From positions 2,108,001 through 2,172,000 of the forward strand of contig NZ_CP040812.1 of the NCBI RefSeq assembly GCF_006159205.1: DNA of 64,000 nucleotides, given 5' to 3'. This document shows, one piece after another, positions 1-9,832 of the stretch; the stretch's first letter is position 1; every line of letters starts with the position of its first letter. This stretch comes from Antarcticibacterium flavum (lineage in GTDB: Bacteria; Bacteroidota; Bacteroidia; Flavobacteriales; Flavobacteriaceae). The notes under the pieces were generated by a model, which was not told the origin of the DNA, made no database searches, and worked only from the letters and a program-made list of their open reading frames with translations. The position numbers were made by a program, and so were the translations under genes.

Positions 1-977
1 TCATCACGGTCAATTAGAACTCCCAGTTCTTTCAAAGGCTCAAGGTCTTCGTCTATCTCCCCCACCCTGTCCAGGACAGTGTCATAATAAACTTCTGGCA
101 CATATAGGAATTCTACGCCCCTGTCCCTAAGTTTGGTCACGGTATCAATTATATTATCTGTAGCCACGGCAATATGTTGCACCCCTGCGCCATTATAAAA
201 ATCTATATATTCCTCTATCTGGGATTTCTTCTTTCCCTCAGCAGGTTCGTTAATAGGGAATTTGATCCTTCCATTACCATTACTCATCACCTTGCTCATT
301 AAGGCAGTATATTCTGTTGAGATGTCCTTATCATCAAAGGAAACCAACTGTGCAAATCCCATCACTTTGGCATAGAATTCACACCATTTGTTCATTTCAT
401 TCCATCCAACGTTCCCTACCATATGGTCAATAAATTTCAAACCTGTTGGCTCCACCTGGAATCTTGGCTCATATTTCTTGTACCCCGGCAAAAAGGGGCC
501 GTTATATGCACTTCTTTCTACAAATAAATGCACTGTTTCTCCATAGGTATGAATTCCTGAGATCACAACTTTCCCGTGCTCATCCTCCATTACATAAGGC
601 TCTACATAGGACTCTGCCCCACGATTGGTGGTCTCATCATAGCTTTTGCGGGCATCATCCACCCAAAGGGCTACTACTTTCACTCCATCGCCGTGTTTAT
701 TTACATGCTCGTTGATCTCGCCCCCGGGTTGCAGCGGGGAGGTAAGCACCAGGCGAATTTTATCCTGCTGCAATACATACGACACACTGTCCTTCCTACC
801 GGTCTCAAGACCGGCATAAGCAACAGGCTGGAAGCCCCAGGCCTGTTGATAATAGTAGGCGGCCTGCTTGGCATTACCTACATAAAGTTCAACAAAGTCT
901 GTACCCAGCAAAGGCAAAAAATCCTCTGCCTGTTCTACAGTTTTTTTAAGGTTTAATGATGTGCTATCTGTACTCAT
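1..977 (-). CDS. hppD: 4-hydroxyphenylpyruvate dioxygenase, C-terminus cut by window edge
   Basis: Converts 4-hydroxyphenylpyruvate to homogentisate in cytoplasmic tyrosine catabolism. The minus frame is open from ATG at 977 (protein start MSTDSTSLNLKK) to the left edge, giving 325 codons of a family usually about 360-390 residues. Two VOC-type halves are visible. The first two iron ligands are present: His185 in IDHMVGN and His268 in GVQHIAVA; the third ligand, a Glu near the C-terminus, lies outside the window. It lies 69 bp downstream of hmgA on the same strand, so the two consecutive pathway enzymes probably share one transcript. Identification is strong; only the missing end is unknown. 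Confidence 0.93.
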   Translation of the reverse strand, partial: MSTDSTSLNLKKTVEQAEDFLPLLGTDFVELYVGNAKQAAYYYQQAWGFQPVAYAGLETGRKDSVSYVLQQDKIRLVLTSPLQPGGEINEHVNKHGDGVKVVALWVDDARKSYDETTNRGAESYVEPYVMEDEHGKVVISGIHTYGETVHLFVERSAYNGPFLPGYKKYEPRFQVEPTGLKFIDHMVGNVGWNEMNKWCEFYAKVMGFAQLVSFDDKDISTEYTALMSKVMSNGNGRIKFPINEPAEGKKKSQIEEYIDFYNGAGVQHIAVATDNIIDTVTKLRDRGVEFLYVPEVYYDTVLDRVGEIDEDLEPLKELGVLIDRD

Positions 978-1046
978 TGTTTGTTTTTTAATTGTTCCTA
1001 AGGCCCCACTTTATAGTTGTCGCCGGGCCTGATAATAATTTATATT

Positions 1047-2210
1047 TTAATCATGTTCCAGCCAGGACTGGTGGTAGGATTCATCAGCAATTGTCATCGC
1101 ATCCTTTGTCACCATTAAAGGTTTAAAGGTATCAACCATTACAGCCAGTTCTTCAGTCTCCACCTGCCCAATACTTCTTTCTACTGCTCCCGGGTGCGGC
1201 CCGTGCGGGATACCGGCGGGATGCAGGGAAATATGTCCTGCTTCAATGTCATTCCTGCTCATAAAATCCCCATCTACATAATACAATACCTCATCGCTGT
1301 CTATGTTACTATGGGCATAGGGTGCAGGGATACTTTCAGGATGGTAATCATATTTTCTTGGACAAAAACTGCAAACCACGAAGGCATCTGTTTCAAAGGT
1401 TTGATGAACCGGCGGCGGCTGGTGGATCCTCCCGGTAATAGGTTCAAAGTCGTGAATAGAGAATGCATAAGGATAATTATAGCCATCATAGCCTACAACG
1501 TCAAAAGGATGGGTAGCATAGACCATATCAAATATCTCTCCCTGTTTCTTTACTTTAATAAGGAAATCTCCCTTTTCATCATTTGTTTCAAGCTCGTAAG
1601 GCTGTCGTAAATCCCGTTCACAAAATGGGGAATGTTCCAGCAGCTGGCCAAACCAGTTACGGTAACGTTTTGGGGTGTAAATTGGCCTCCTGGATTCCAC
1701 AATAAAAAGCCGGTTTACATCGTCATCAAAATCGAGTTTATAGATAGTACCCCTGGGGATCAACAGGTAGTCGCCGTATTTAAAGTCCAGGTTACCCAAG
1801 TGTGTACGCAATTTCCCGCTGCCCTTATGTATGAAGAGCAACTCATCTGCATCTGTATTCTTATAAAAATAATCCCTGGTGGATTCCTGTGGTGCAGCAA
1901 GGATGATGTCCACATCACTATTGGTAAGCACCACCTTGCGGCTCTCAAGATAATCTGGCTGCGGGGGCATCTGGAAACCTCTAAAGCGATAGGATTTAAT
2001 ATTATTCTCGGTGGCTACTTTTGGTTTGACACTATAGCTCCCTTTTATTTCCTTCACCTGTGTGGGCCGGTGCTCGTGATACATATTGGAAGACATTCCG
2101 TCAAATCCAATGGTGCCGAATAATTGTTCATAATAAAGGCTACCGTCTGGCTTCTTAAAAACGGTATGCCTCTTATGCGGTATCTTTCCTAATTTGTGAT
2201 AAAAAGGCAT
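1047..2210 (-). CDS. hmgA: homogentisate 1,2-dioxygenase
   Basis: Opens the ring of homogentisate to maleylacetoacetate with a non-heme iron, the step directly after HppD. The 387-residue product has the family's cupin fold: an N-terminal half with a VDIILAAPQ segment and a C-terminal half with the signature stretch PPVHQTFE, FVVCSFCPR, YAHSNIDSDEV. The conserved His and Glu residues of these blocks form the iron site in the family. Slightly shorter than human HGD (445 aa), as usual for bacterial versions. It is the first gene of the hmgA-hppD pair; the upstream gap to 2720 is repeat-rich and would hold the promoter. Confidence 0.93.
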   Translation of the reverse strand: MPFYHKLGKIPHKRHTVFKKPDGSLYYEQLFGTIGFDGMSSNMYHEHRPTQVKEIKGSYSVKPKVATENNIKSYRFRGFQMPPQPDYLESRKVVLTNSDVDIILAAPQESTRDYFYKNTDADELLFIHKGSGKLRTHLGNLDFKYGDYLLIPRGTIYKLDFDDDVNRLFIVESRRPIYTPKRYRNWFGQLLEHSPFCERDLRQPYELETNDEKGDFLIKVKKQGEIFDMVYATHPFDVVGYDGYNYPYAFSIHDFEPITGRIHQPPPVHQTFETDAFVVCSFCPRKYDYHPESIPAPYAHSNIDSDEVLYYVDGDFMSRNDIEAGHISLHPAGIPHGPHPGAVERSIGQVETEELAVMVDTFKPLMVTKDAMTIADESYHQSWLEHD

Positions 2211-2720
2211 AAGGATTTTATTTTAAGGTTCTAAAGCCGGTGTGATATAACGTTTTCGTATATTATAGTGGCTTTAAATCGAATTCTCACAAATATCGAT
2301 ATTTTTTATGAAAATCGTTCTTAAGGAAGGATTAAAAGAAGTTTCTATGGATTTGAAAATGGGGCAATTTGAAATTTGAAAATTTTAGGATTTGAGGATT
2401 TGAAGATTTGAGGATTTGGGATTTGGTATTTGGAATCCTTGTTGTTCGATTAAACTGGTGAAATTTTCTTTAAGCCTTCCTATATGCGGGCAGAGAATAT
2501 ATCAAACCCGCCCTGGGGGTGGTTCTGGGTTTAAAATTTTTTTTGAATTTTTCAATTATTCCGCAGAAGGTTAATGGTCTATTTCCAGGCCCTATAATCT
2601 AAAGTCCAGGTTCTGGATTTTAGTAGCGGAAGCGGTCCAGACTCTCTTACCGGACAACTATGAATTTGGGATTTGAAGATTCATTTTCAAATTATTTCAT
2701 TTTCAAATCTTCAAATTATT
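2211..2720. repeat. repeat-rich intergenic gap (GATTTGAAGATTTG-type words)
   Basis: No gene is seen here. At 2357-2435 the plus strand carries a run of degenerate AATTTGAAGATTTGAGG-like words of roughly 8-10 nt period, and at 2660-2720 a second cluster in both orientations (ATTTGAAGATTC, then TTTTCAAATCTTCAAATT). These two clusters can pair with each other. Between them, 2605-2625 holds the phrase TAAAGTCCAGGTTCTGG, which recurs inverted at about 32250-32268. Confidence 0.6.
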
Positions 2721-4948
2721 CTAAAACCAGAATCCAAGGCTGAAGAACCATTGGGAAGACCGCACCTCGGGCGACCAGGAATATTTGACCTCGATTGGCC
2801 CAAAAAGTGACTCCAGGCCATAACCTATGGCATATCCACTATAGTCTGGCAGGCTAAGCCAGGTTCCACTGGAAAAGATGTCATCTTCAACATTGGCGAA
2901 ATTGGCACTGGCAATAATATGGTTCCTTCTCAGGAATTCATAATCGAGTTCTACCAGTCCCTTGATGTAGCTGTCTCCAGAGAGGCTTATGAAATCATAC
3001 CCATAAAATGGGATCACATTATTAAGGATATCGTTGCCGTAGCCACCCAGGAAAAAATTGAGGGCGTTTCTTGGATAATTCCCAATCCTGAAACCGGCTT
3101 CAGAAGATATCCTGGCAGTAAGCCTGTTTATGGGAGTAAAGGCATATCCCAAATGACCCCGGGTTATAGAAAATTCAGCAAAATCTTCTTCCGGGGAGGA
3201 GGATAACAAGTAAATATGGGAGTTGCCTTCAAAATTAATACCTCTGGAAGGAAAATATTTATCATCATAGCTATCAAGCAGCAGGTAACCAAAAGCGCTG
3301 AAATAATTGGTACGGTCAAAATCTGTCACCGCACTGGAAGCAGCCCTCAACGGACTTATTGTTTCAGAAGAGACCCTCAGGAACCTATGTTCAATACCCA
3401 CTCCAAAGGAAAATATCTGCTGGAACAAAGTCTCTATATAAACCTGGTTGGTTACCTCCCTGTAATCTATTTCGACCCGGTTAATTCCCCCAATCGCATC
3501 AACCGGGGGTTCATTAAAAACAAGGTCATAAGCCACCCCTTTGTGAAAACTGTTATAGCGGGACCTGGCCCCTACGCTCCAGTAGTAACCTTTATCCAGG
3601 TAGTAATGAAAATTATACCTGAAGTTGTCGCCCAGGACTACATCGAGGGAAGCCACGTCATTGGTAAAAAAATTACTTTTTCTTGTAAGATTCACCAGGG
3701 CGCCGCTCTTAAACAGGTTGTCATAATGTAATGAAAGGCGTAGGAAGGTCTTGCTCCTGCTCTCCTCCAGCTGCAACGCGAGGGTGTAGGCGTCCTGCAC
3801 GGGAATAAGGTTATAGTTGATACGGTTAAAATTCCCGGTAGCAGCGAGATTATTGATCCCCCGGCTAAGGTCCTCCATAGTGTACTGGGCATTATACCTG
3901 AGTCGCATTTTTCCCAGGATATAAGCACGGGGGTAGCTGTTATTGCCCTCAATGGTAAGGGAGGCGATGTTAATACTGTCCACCACATTCTTCTTTCCCT
4001 TAGGCTTGTAAGCCAGGCCCTGCCTGGCGGCAAGCTCCTCCAGGTCATTAAGCCTGGCGCGGGTTGCTTCCTCTCCAGATTTAATGATAGATTCCCCTTT
4101 CTCAAAAGACAGTACACTGTAATTACTTATATCGGGTTTTATATAGATATCTGTAAGCTCCACCTTTTCCCGCATGTCATGGATAGTCCTGAAATTGCTT
4201 ATTTGGGTAAGGATGTCAAAGGCACTCCTTAATTGTTCCCTGTTCATCAAGGTATCCTGCACATCTATTCCTATCACGATCTCTGCCCCCGCCTGCGCAA
4301 TTCTTCAACAGGATAATTATTGACCACCCCACCATCTGTAAGCAATTTTCCATCATGCCTAACTGGATTGAATAGAGTGGGAATTGCTCCACTGGCAGAT
4401 ACTGCTTTTGGCAAAGAGCCGCTGTCCAGGATCACCTCTTCCCCGGATTCTATATTGGCAGCAATGCAAAAGAAGGGAATGGGCAATTCTGAAAAATCCC
4501 TAACATCCCCTAAATGGACGGTAAGCCTGGAAATAAGATTATAGATATTTTGGCCACGGGAAAGGCCAGAGGGAAATTTTACCTGGAAATCATCAAAGGG
4601 AAGGGTGATCGCATATTTTTCTGTTTCTTCCTTCTCATAAAATGTCTTGGCGCTGCGCGGGATATCATCCTGGATGAGAATATTGAAATTGATCTCGTGA
4701 AAAATGGAATCCAGCTGTGAAGCGCTGTATCCCGAGGCGTAGAGGGCCCCGACTATGGCTCCCATACTGGTGCCTCCAATGTAATCTATTTTTATACCCG
4801 CCTCCTCAATTACTTTTAATGCTCCAATATGCGCAAGACCCTTGGCTCCTCCTCCACTTAGTACCAGGCCAATCTTTGGCCTCTCCTGCTCCTGTGCGTG
4901 CAGGAACAGGGGAAAAAGCAAAAACAATAAAAGCAGGCGCTTTCTCAT
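2721..4948 (-). pseudogene. patatin-like phospholipase with POTRA and beta-barrel (type Vd secretion), split by one missing base
   Basis: As read there are two frames: 4948-4274 (224 aa) and 4277-2721. The first holds a signal peptide (to about residue 19), the patatin oxyanion loop SGGGAKG, the nucleophile elbow GTSMG (Ser61) and the DGG aspartate (Asp205), i.e. a complete Ser-Asp dyad. The second continues the patatin domain at once (IGIDVQ), then a POTRA-like segment and a C-terminal Omp85-type barrel ending in FWF. The G5 run at 4286-4290 (C5 on plus) would need six bases to read RRRGAEIVIGID through, giving a 742-aa protein. This architecture matches PlpD-type (type Vd) outer-membrane phospholipases. 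Its ATG overlaps the uvrC stop (ATGA). Probably an assembly error, not a dead gene. Confidence 0.85.
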
Positions 4949-6741
4949 TTATCGGGATTATAATTTTTATATACAATGGATGCTTTTGCTGCTCCTATTA
5001 CCTGAGCTAACTCCTCCAGGCTGGCCTCCCGCACTCTTTTTAAGGAGCGAAAATTCTTTAAGAGTTCCACTACCGTTTTATCCCCAATTCCCGGGATAGC
5101 TTCCAGCTCTGTATTAAGGGCGGTTTTACTTCGCTTATTCCTGTGAAAGGTAATACCAAATCTATGCGCCTCGTTCCTTAACTGCTGAATTATTTTCAAA
5201 GTTTCAGATTTCTTGTCAAGGTACAGCGGGATGGAATCCCCGGGATAATAGAGCTCCTCAAGCCGCTTGGCTATCCCAATGATGGCAATCTTGCCCCGCA
5301 GCCCCAGATCCTCTAAAGCTTTCACTCCTGAAGATAACTGGCCTTTACCCCCGTCTACTATGATCAACTGCGGTAATGGTTCTTCCTCGTTAAGCAACCT
5401 CCTGTACCTTCGAAAGACCACTTCCTCCATTGAGGCGAAATCATCTGGTCCCTCCACGGTTTTTATATTGAATTTCCTGTAATCTTTTTTACTGGGTTTT
5501 CCATTTTTAAAGACCACACAGGCTGCCACAGGATTTGTCCCCTGTATGTTGGAGTTATCAAAACATTCTATATGACGCGGTTCTTCATTTAGCCGAAGGT
5601 CCTCTTTCATCTGTGCCATGATCCTGTTTACGTGCCTGTCCGGGTCCACGATCTTCATTTGCTTGAACTGTTCCTGGCGGAAGTATCTTGCATTGCGATA
5701 AGAGAGCTCCACGATCTTTTTCTTGTCTCCAAGTTTTGGAACCGTAATTTGCACCTCTTCTCCCACCTCCACTTTAAAAGGCACATAGATCTCCCTGGAC
5801 CTGGAATGGAAGCGCTGTCTTATTTCAACGATCCCAAGTTCCAGCAGCTCCTTATCGCTCTCATCAAGTTTCTTTTTCATCTCAATTGTATGGGAACGAA
5901 TTATGGCCCCATGTGAGATTTGAAGAAAGTTCACATAGCCATAGCCCTCGTCGCTAACTATTGAGAAAACATCCACATTATTGATACGCGGATTCACTAC
6001 TGTAGACCTGGATTGGTAATTCTCGAGGATGTCTATTTTGTTCTTTATACGCTGCGCATCTTCAAATTCCATGCGCTCTGCGTGTTCTTTCATTTGCTGG
6101 CGGAATTGCTGCAGGGAATCCTTGAAGTTTCCCTTTACGATCTCCCGTATAGCTGAAATATTCCGGTTATACTCCTCTTCACTTTGTCTGTCCTCGCAGG
6201 GGCCTTTGCAGTTTCCAAGGTGATATTCAAGGCAAACTTTATATTTCCCGTTTTGTATTTTTTCTTCAGCCAGGTCATAATTACAGGTGCGCAGCTGGTA
6301 CAGGCCTTTTATAAGGTCCAGCAGGGTATTTACGGTTTTAAAATTGGTGAAAGGGCCGTAGTATTCGCTCCCATCCTTAACCAGGCGCCGGGTGGGAAAG
6401 ACCCGCGGGAAGCGTTCGTTCTTTATGCATATCCAGGGGTAGGTTTTGTCATCTTTAAGCATGACATTGAACCTTGGCTGGTGTTTTTTAATGAGATTGT
6501 TCTCCAGCAGCAGCGCATCTGTCTCAGAGTCTACAACAATATGTTTTATATCCCTTATCTTCTTTACCATTACACCAATTCGATGGCTGTCGTGGCGCTT
6601 AGTAAAATAGGAAGTAACCCTCTTTTTCAGGTTTTTTGCTTTCCCTACATAGAGGATCTTTCCGTTCTTATCAAAATATTGATAGACCCCGGGGCTGGCC
6701 GGCAGGGTTTGTAACTGGACGTTTAATGCAGGTGTCTCCAT
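4945..6741 (-). CDS. uvrC: excinuclease ABC subunit C
   Basis: Makes the dual incisions around DNA lesions with UvrA/UvrB in nucleotide excision repair. At 598 residues it is full length. Visible domains: N-terminal GIY-YIG nuclease (SPGVYQYF, ILYVGKAKNLKKR, about residues 14-45), a cysteine-bearing linker (CNYDL, CLEYHLGNCKGPC), the UVR motif (EFEDAQRIKNKI), the RNase H-like C-terminal nuclease (ECFDNSNIQG, IVDGGKGQLSS) and a helix-hairpin-helix (IPGIGDKTVVELL). The last codons overlap the patatin gene start by 4 bp, so the two are translationally coupled. Confidence 0.97.
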   Translation of the reverse strand: METPALNVQLQTLPASPGVYQYFDKNGKILYVGKAKNLKKRVTSYFTKRHDSHRIGVMVKKIRDIKHIVVDSETDALLLENNLIKKHQPRFNVMLKDDKTYPWICIKNERFPRVFPTRRLVKDGSEYYGPFTNFKTVNTLLDLIKGLYQLRTCNYDLAEEKIQNGKYKVCLEYHLGNCKGPCEDRQSEEEYNRNISAIREIVKGNFKDSLQQFRQQMKEHAERMEFEDAQRIKNKIDILENYQSRSTVVNPRINNVDVFSIVSDEGYGYVNFLQISHGAIIRSHTIEMKKKLDESDKELLELGIVEIRQRFHSRSREIYVPFKVEVGEEVQITVPKLGDKKKIVELSYRNARYFRQEQFKQMKIVDPDRHVNRIMAQMKEDLRLNEEPRHIECFDNSNIQGTNPVAACVVFKNGKPSKKDYRKFNIKTVEGPDDFASMEEVVFRRYRRLLNEEEPLPQLIIVDGGKGQLSSGVKALEDLGLRGKIAIIGIAKRLEELYYPGDSIPLYLDKKSETLKIIQQLRNEAHRFGITFHRNKRSKTALNTELEAIPGIGDKTVVELLKNFRSLKRVREASLEELAQVIGAAKASIVYKNYNPDK

Positions 6742-6918
6742 TACTTCAAAGGTATTACATTATCACGGGAGGGCTAAATATCAGAACGGACATGAAATGT
6801 TAAAATTTTCCTGCAGTAATACTTAACCTTCAGCATAAATGAAGATTAAAACTGCAAAAACCTACATTTTAAGGATGTTATAAGAAATCACCACTAATCA
6901 TTTTATTACCTTGCAGGA

Positions 6919-7368
6919 ATGGAAAAACAAGTAATAGGCAGGGTAGATAAAGCAGACTTCCCGTTGTTGAAGCTGGAAGATATTGCAATAAAGATAGATA
7001 CCGGTGCATATACCTCTTCCATTCATTGTGATAATATAGTGGAAAGGGAAGATGCGCTGCACTGCACTTTTCTGGATGAAGAACACCCGCTTTACAATGG
7101 TAAAGAGTTTATTTTTAAGAACTACGATATCGTATTTGTACGCAGTAGTAACGGTATAATCCAGAAGAGATTCCAGGTACAATCCACAATAAAAATTTTT
7201 GACAAGGTTTTTAAAATTTCCCTTTCTTTGTCGGCCCGGCAGGAGATGCGGTATCCTGTATTGATTGGAAGAAAATTTCTCACTAAAAAATTTATCGTAG
7301 ATACTGAACTCACCGATGTTTCTTATAATTTAAAATCTAATGAACATAAAAATTCTATCCAGGAATAG
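6919..7368 (+). CDS. retropepsin-like aspartic / 'ATP-dependent zinc protease' family protein (RimK-associated)
   Basis: A 149-residue protein of the family once annotated as ATP-dependent zinc protease (Pfam Zn_protease) and now regarded as retropepsin-like. The catalytic-type motif [10 protein letters not shown] lies near residues 24-33 and the second conserved strand [10 protein letters not shown] near the C-terminus. Members often neighbour RimK-type ligases, as here: the rimK ATG lies 29 bp inside this gene. The substrate is unknown; a role in trimming RimK-made peptide tags is inference. It opens a plus-strand operon diverging from uvrC across a 177-bp gap in which I found no exact TAnnTTTG box. 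Confidence 0.82.
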   Translation: MEKQVIGRVDKADFPLLKLEDIAIKIDTGAYTSSIHCDNIVEREDALHCTFLDEEHPLYNGKEFIFKNYDIVFVRSSNGIIQKRFQVQSTIKIFDKVFKISLSLSARQEMRYPVLIGRKFLTKKFIVDTELTDVSYNLKSNEHKNSIQE

Positions 7369-8212
7369 CCATTTGTATTCCACCCAGCGCCTTATAGAGG
7401 CCGCTAAAAAAAGGAACCATAACGTAGAGGTAATAGATCCTCTTAAGTGTGACCTTATAATAGAAAAGCGGAAACCCTCTATTTTTTACAAGGGCAAGAT
7501 GATCGTAGATACAGATGCTGTAATTCCCAGGATAGGAGCTTCAGTGACTTTTTACGGAACAGCCGTTGTAAGACAATTTGAGATGATGGGGGTATTCACT
7601 ACTACAGAGTCACAGTCACTGGTGAGAAGCCGGGATAAACTAAGAAGTCTACAAGTGCTATCGCGTGCTCGCCTGGGTTTACCTAAAACTGTGTTCACGA
7701 ACTATTCTAAAGATGTTGGGGAGGTTATTGACCACGTAGGAGGAGCTCCTCTTATTATAAAACTTCTGGAGGGTACCCAGGGTCTTGGAGTGGTTTTGGC
7801 CGAAACCAAGAACGCAGCAGAGAGTGTTATCGAAGCCTTTAATGGATTACAGGCAAGGGTAATCGTGCAGGAATTCATCAAGGAAGCCGGCGGGGCAGAT
7901 ATTCGTGCGCTTATAGTAGATGGCCACGTTGTAGGGGCTATGAAGAGACAGGGAAAGGAAGGGGAATTTCGTTCAAACCTTCACCGCGGGGGAACCGCAA
8001 GTGTAATTGAACTTACAGATGATGAAGAGAATGCGGCAATAAAAGCTGCCAAGGCGATGGGCCTTGGTGTGGCAGGAGTAGATATGCTGCAAAGTTCCCG
8101 TGGTCCTTTGATCCTGGAAGTTAACTCCTCTCCCGGCCTGGAAGGGATTGAAGCTGCCACCGGAAAGGATATTGCAAAAACCATTATAAGATATATAGAA
8201 AGAAACGTATAG
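7340..8212 (+). CDS. rimK: RimK family ATP-grasp glutamate ligase
   Basis: ATP-grasp amino-acid ligase; E. coli RimK adds glutamates to the C-terminus of ribosomal protein S6 and can make poly-glutamate. The 290-residue product has the RimK N-terminus ([16 protein letters not shown]), the ATP-grasp lysine strand [31 protein letters not shown], the glycine-rich FRSNLHRGG loop and the metal-binding end [13 protein letters not shown]. The start is fixed by similarity to the E. coli N-terminus and gives a 29-bp overlap with the protease gene. Whether S6 is the substrate here cannot be read from sequence. Confidence 0.92.
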   Translation: MNIKILSRNSHLYSTQRLIEAAKKRNHNVEVIDPLKCDLIIEKRKPSIFYKGKMIVDTDAVIPRIGASVTFYGTAVVRQFEMMGVFTTTESQSLVRSRDKLRSLQVLSRARLGLPKTVFTNYSKDVGEVIDHVGGAPLIIKLLEGTQGLGVVLAETKNAAESVIEAFNGLQARVIVQEFIKEAGGADIRALIVDGHVVGAMKRQGKEGEFRSNLHRGGTASVIELTDDEENAAIKAAKAMGLGVAGVDMLQSSRGPLILEVNSSPGLEGIEAATGKDIAKTIIRYIERNV

Positions 8213-8215
8213 CCT

Positions 8216-9214
8216 ATGGCTCATATAGACAAGAACAATGTTCTTGAGATCCTTGGAAAGAAAGTGCACCCGGGAACAGGTGCAGTGATCAACCTTAACA
8301 TGGCCAAACTCTACACCACAACTTCTGTAGAGGTCCCGGTCATTATTGAACGTTCAAAAAAACCCGGCCCTGTGGTTCTTCTTACTGCCGGTATTCATGG
8401 TGATGAGATCAACGGGGTGGAGATCGTACGGCAGGTCATTTCTAAAAACATCAATAAGCCGGTAAAGGGAACTATCATTTGCATCCCGGTAGTAAACGTA
8501 TTTGGATTCCTGAATATGAAAAGGGAATTCCCAGATGGCAGGGACCTTAACCGGGTCTTCCCCGGCACAAAGAATGGCTCCCTGGCAAGCAGGTTTGCAT
8601 TTCAGTTTGTCAATAAGATCCTGCCTGTGGCAGATTTCTGTCTTGATTTCCACACAGGAGGGGCAAGTAGATTTAATGCAGCCCAGGTAAGGGTTTTAAA
8701 AGGAGATGAGAAAAGTATAAAATTTGCAAATATCTTCAACGCTCCTTTTACCATGCATTCTAAGACCATTGGAAAATCCTACAGGGAAACCTGCTATAGA
8801 CAGGGGAAAATGGTGCTGCTTTATGAAGGAGGGAAATCTATGGACAGCAACAAGGAAATAGCCCGGCATGGCGTGGAAGGAACAATGCGTATCCTGCACC
8901 ACCTGGGGATGTTGAAGCCAAGGTTTGAAAGTCCCGATCCTCCGGTAAAGACCATAGTCATTGAGAACAGTTCGTGGATGCGCGCAAAATACAGTGGCCT
9001 GCTTCACGTAAAAATTGAATGCGGGAAGCACGTGGAAAAAGGAGAATACATCGCCACTATTACAGATCCTTATGGAAAATTTCGCCACAAGGTGATAGCA
9101 CCGCATACCGGCTATATCATCAATGTGAATGAATCTCCCATTGTTTACCAGGGAGATGCAATCTTTCATATTTCAGCACCGCCCAGGCAAGCAGAGGATA
9201 AAGATGAAGAGTAA
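8216..9214 (+). CDS. succinylglutamate desuccinylase/aspartoacylase family metallohydrolase
   Basis: A 332-residue zinc-dependent carboxypeptidase-fold deacylase. Visible motifs are the zinc-binding AGIHGDEINGVE (His and Glu ligands), the substrate-binding DGRDLNRVFPG and the third-ligand segment DFHTGG, followed by a small beta-rich C-terminal domain resembling a biotinyl-lipoyl fold (CGKHVEKGEYIATITDPYG). It starts 3 bp after rimK and its end overlaps the next gene by 11 bp, so it is a firm member of the protease-rimK operon. Neighbouring RimK, it may remove or recycle N-acylated amino acids or tags; that is inference. Confidence 0.85.
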   Translation: MAHIDKNNVLEILGKKVHPGTGAVINLNMAKLYTTTSVEVPVIIERSKKPGPVVLLTAGIHGDEINGVEIVRQVISKNINKPVKGTIICIPVVNVFGFLNMKREFPDGRDLNRVFPGTKNGSLASRFAFQFVNKILPVADFCLDFHTGGASRFNAAQVRVLKGDEKSIKFANIFNAPFTMHSKTIGKSYRETCYRQGKMVLLYEGGKSMDSNKEIARHGVEGTMRILHHLGMLKPRFESPDPPVKTIVIENSSWMRAKYSGLLHVKIECGKHVEKGEYIATITDPYGKFRHKVIAPHTGYIINVNESPIVYQGDAIFHISAPPRQAEDKDEE

Positions 9215-9770
9215 GCTGAGAAAAAAATATATAGCTTTAAGGGAAGAACTTTCGGGAGAAAAGCTGGAAGAACAGAGTCTTGAGATTGCCAATAAACTGC
9301 TCAAACTGCCCATTTGGGAATATGAGTTCTACCATCTTTTTCTAAGTATTTCTGAAAAGAAAGAAATAGACACAGAGCCAATTCTCCATATTTTGCAGGG
9401 AATGGACAAGAATATAGTGCTTTCGAAAAGTGACTTTGAAACCAATCAATTACATAATTACCTGCTTACAGATACCACTACCATCAAAAAGAACCGCTGG
9501 GGAATTCCGGAACCACAAGGTGGAATTGAGGTGCCTGCACATCAAATAGACGTGGTTTTTGTGCCGCTGCTTACATTTGACCGCCAGGGTCACCGGGTAG
9601 GTTATGGCAAGGGATTCTATGATATCTTCCTATCGGGATGCAGTAAAGATGTGATCAAGGTAGGGCTTTCTCTTTTTGAAGCCGAAGATAATATCCCCGG
9701 AATTCTTGAAAGTGATGTACCTCTGGATTATTGCGTAACCCCGTCAACCATCTATAATTTTAAAAAATAA
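9204..9770 (+). CDS. 5-formyltetrahydrofolate cyclo-ligase
   Basis: Converts 5-formyl-THF to 5,10-methenyl-THF with ATP, salvaging a storage folate. The start at 9204 (MKSKLRKKYIALRE) matches the usual short N-terminus; an upstream in-frame start would only add residues inside the preceding gene. The 188-residue product shows the phosphate-binding C-terminal signature FDRQGHRVGYGKGFYDIFL and the WGIPEPQGG segment typical of the family. It overlaps the deacylase gene by 11 bp and is probably the last gene of the operon, which otherwise deals with glutamate-type chemistry. Confidence 0.93.
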   Translation: MKSKLRKKYIALREELSGEKLEEQSLEIANKLLKLPIWEYEFYHLFLSISEKKEIDTEPILHILQGMDKNIVLSKSDFETNQLHNYLLTDTTTIKKNRWGIPEPQGGIEVPAHQIDVVFVPLLTFDRQGHRVGYGKGFYDIFLSGCSKDVIKVGLSLFEAEDNIPGILESDVPLDYCVTPSTIYNFKK

Positions 9771-9832
9771 GCCTGTATTCTTGCTTTATTTTTAACATTG
9801 CGTTACATTTAAGCCACTTATAGTGATACCTG

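Noticed and set aside
4274..4300. Programmed -1/+1 frameshift in the patatin-barrel gene
   Set aside because: No slippery heptamer with a downstream structure is evident, and three unrelated genes show the same one-base loss in a run, favouring an assembly cause.
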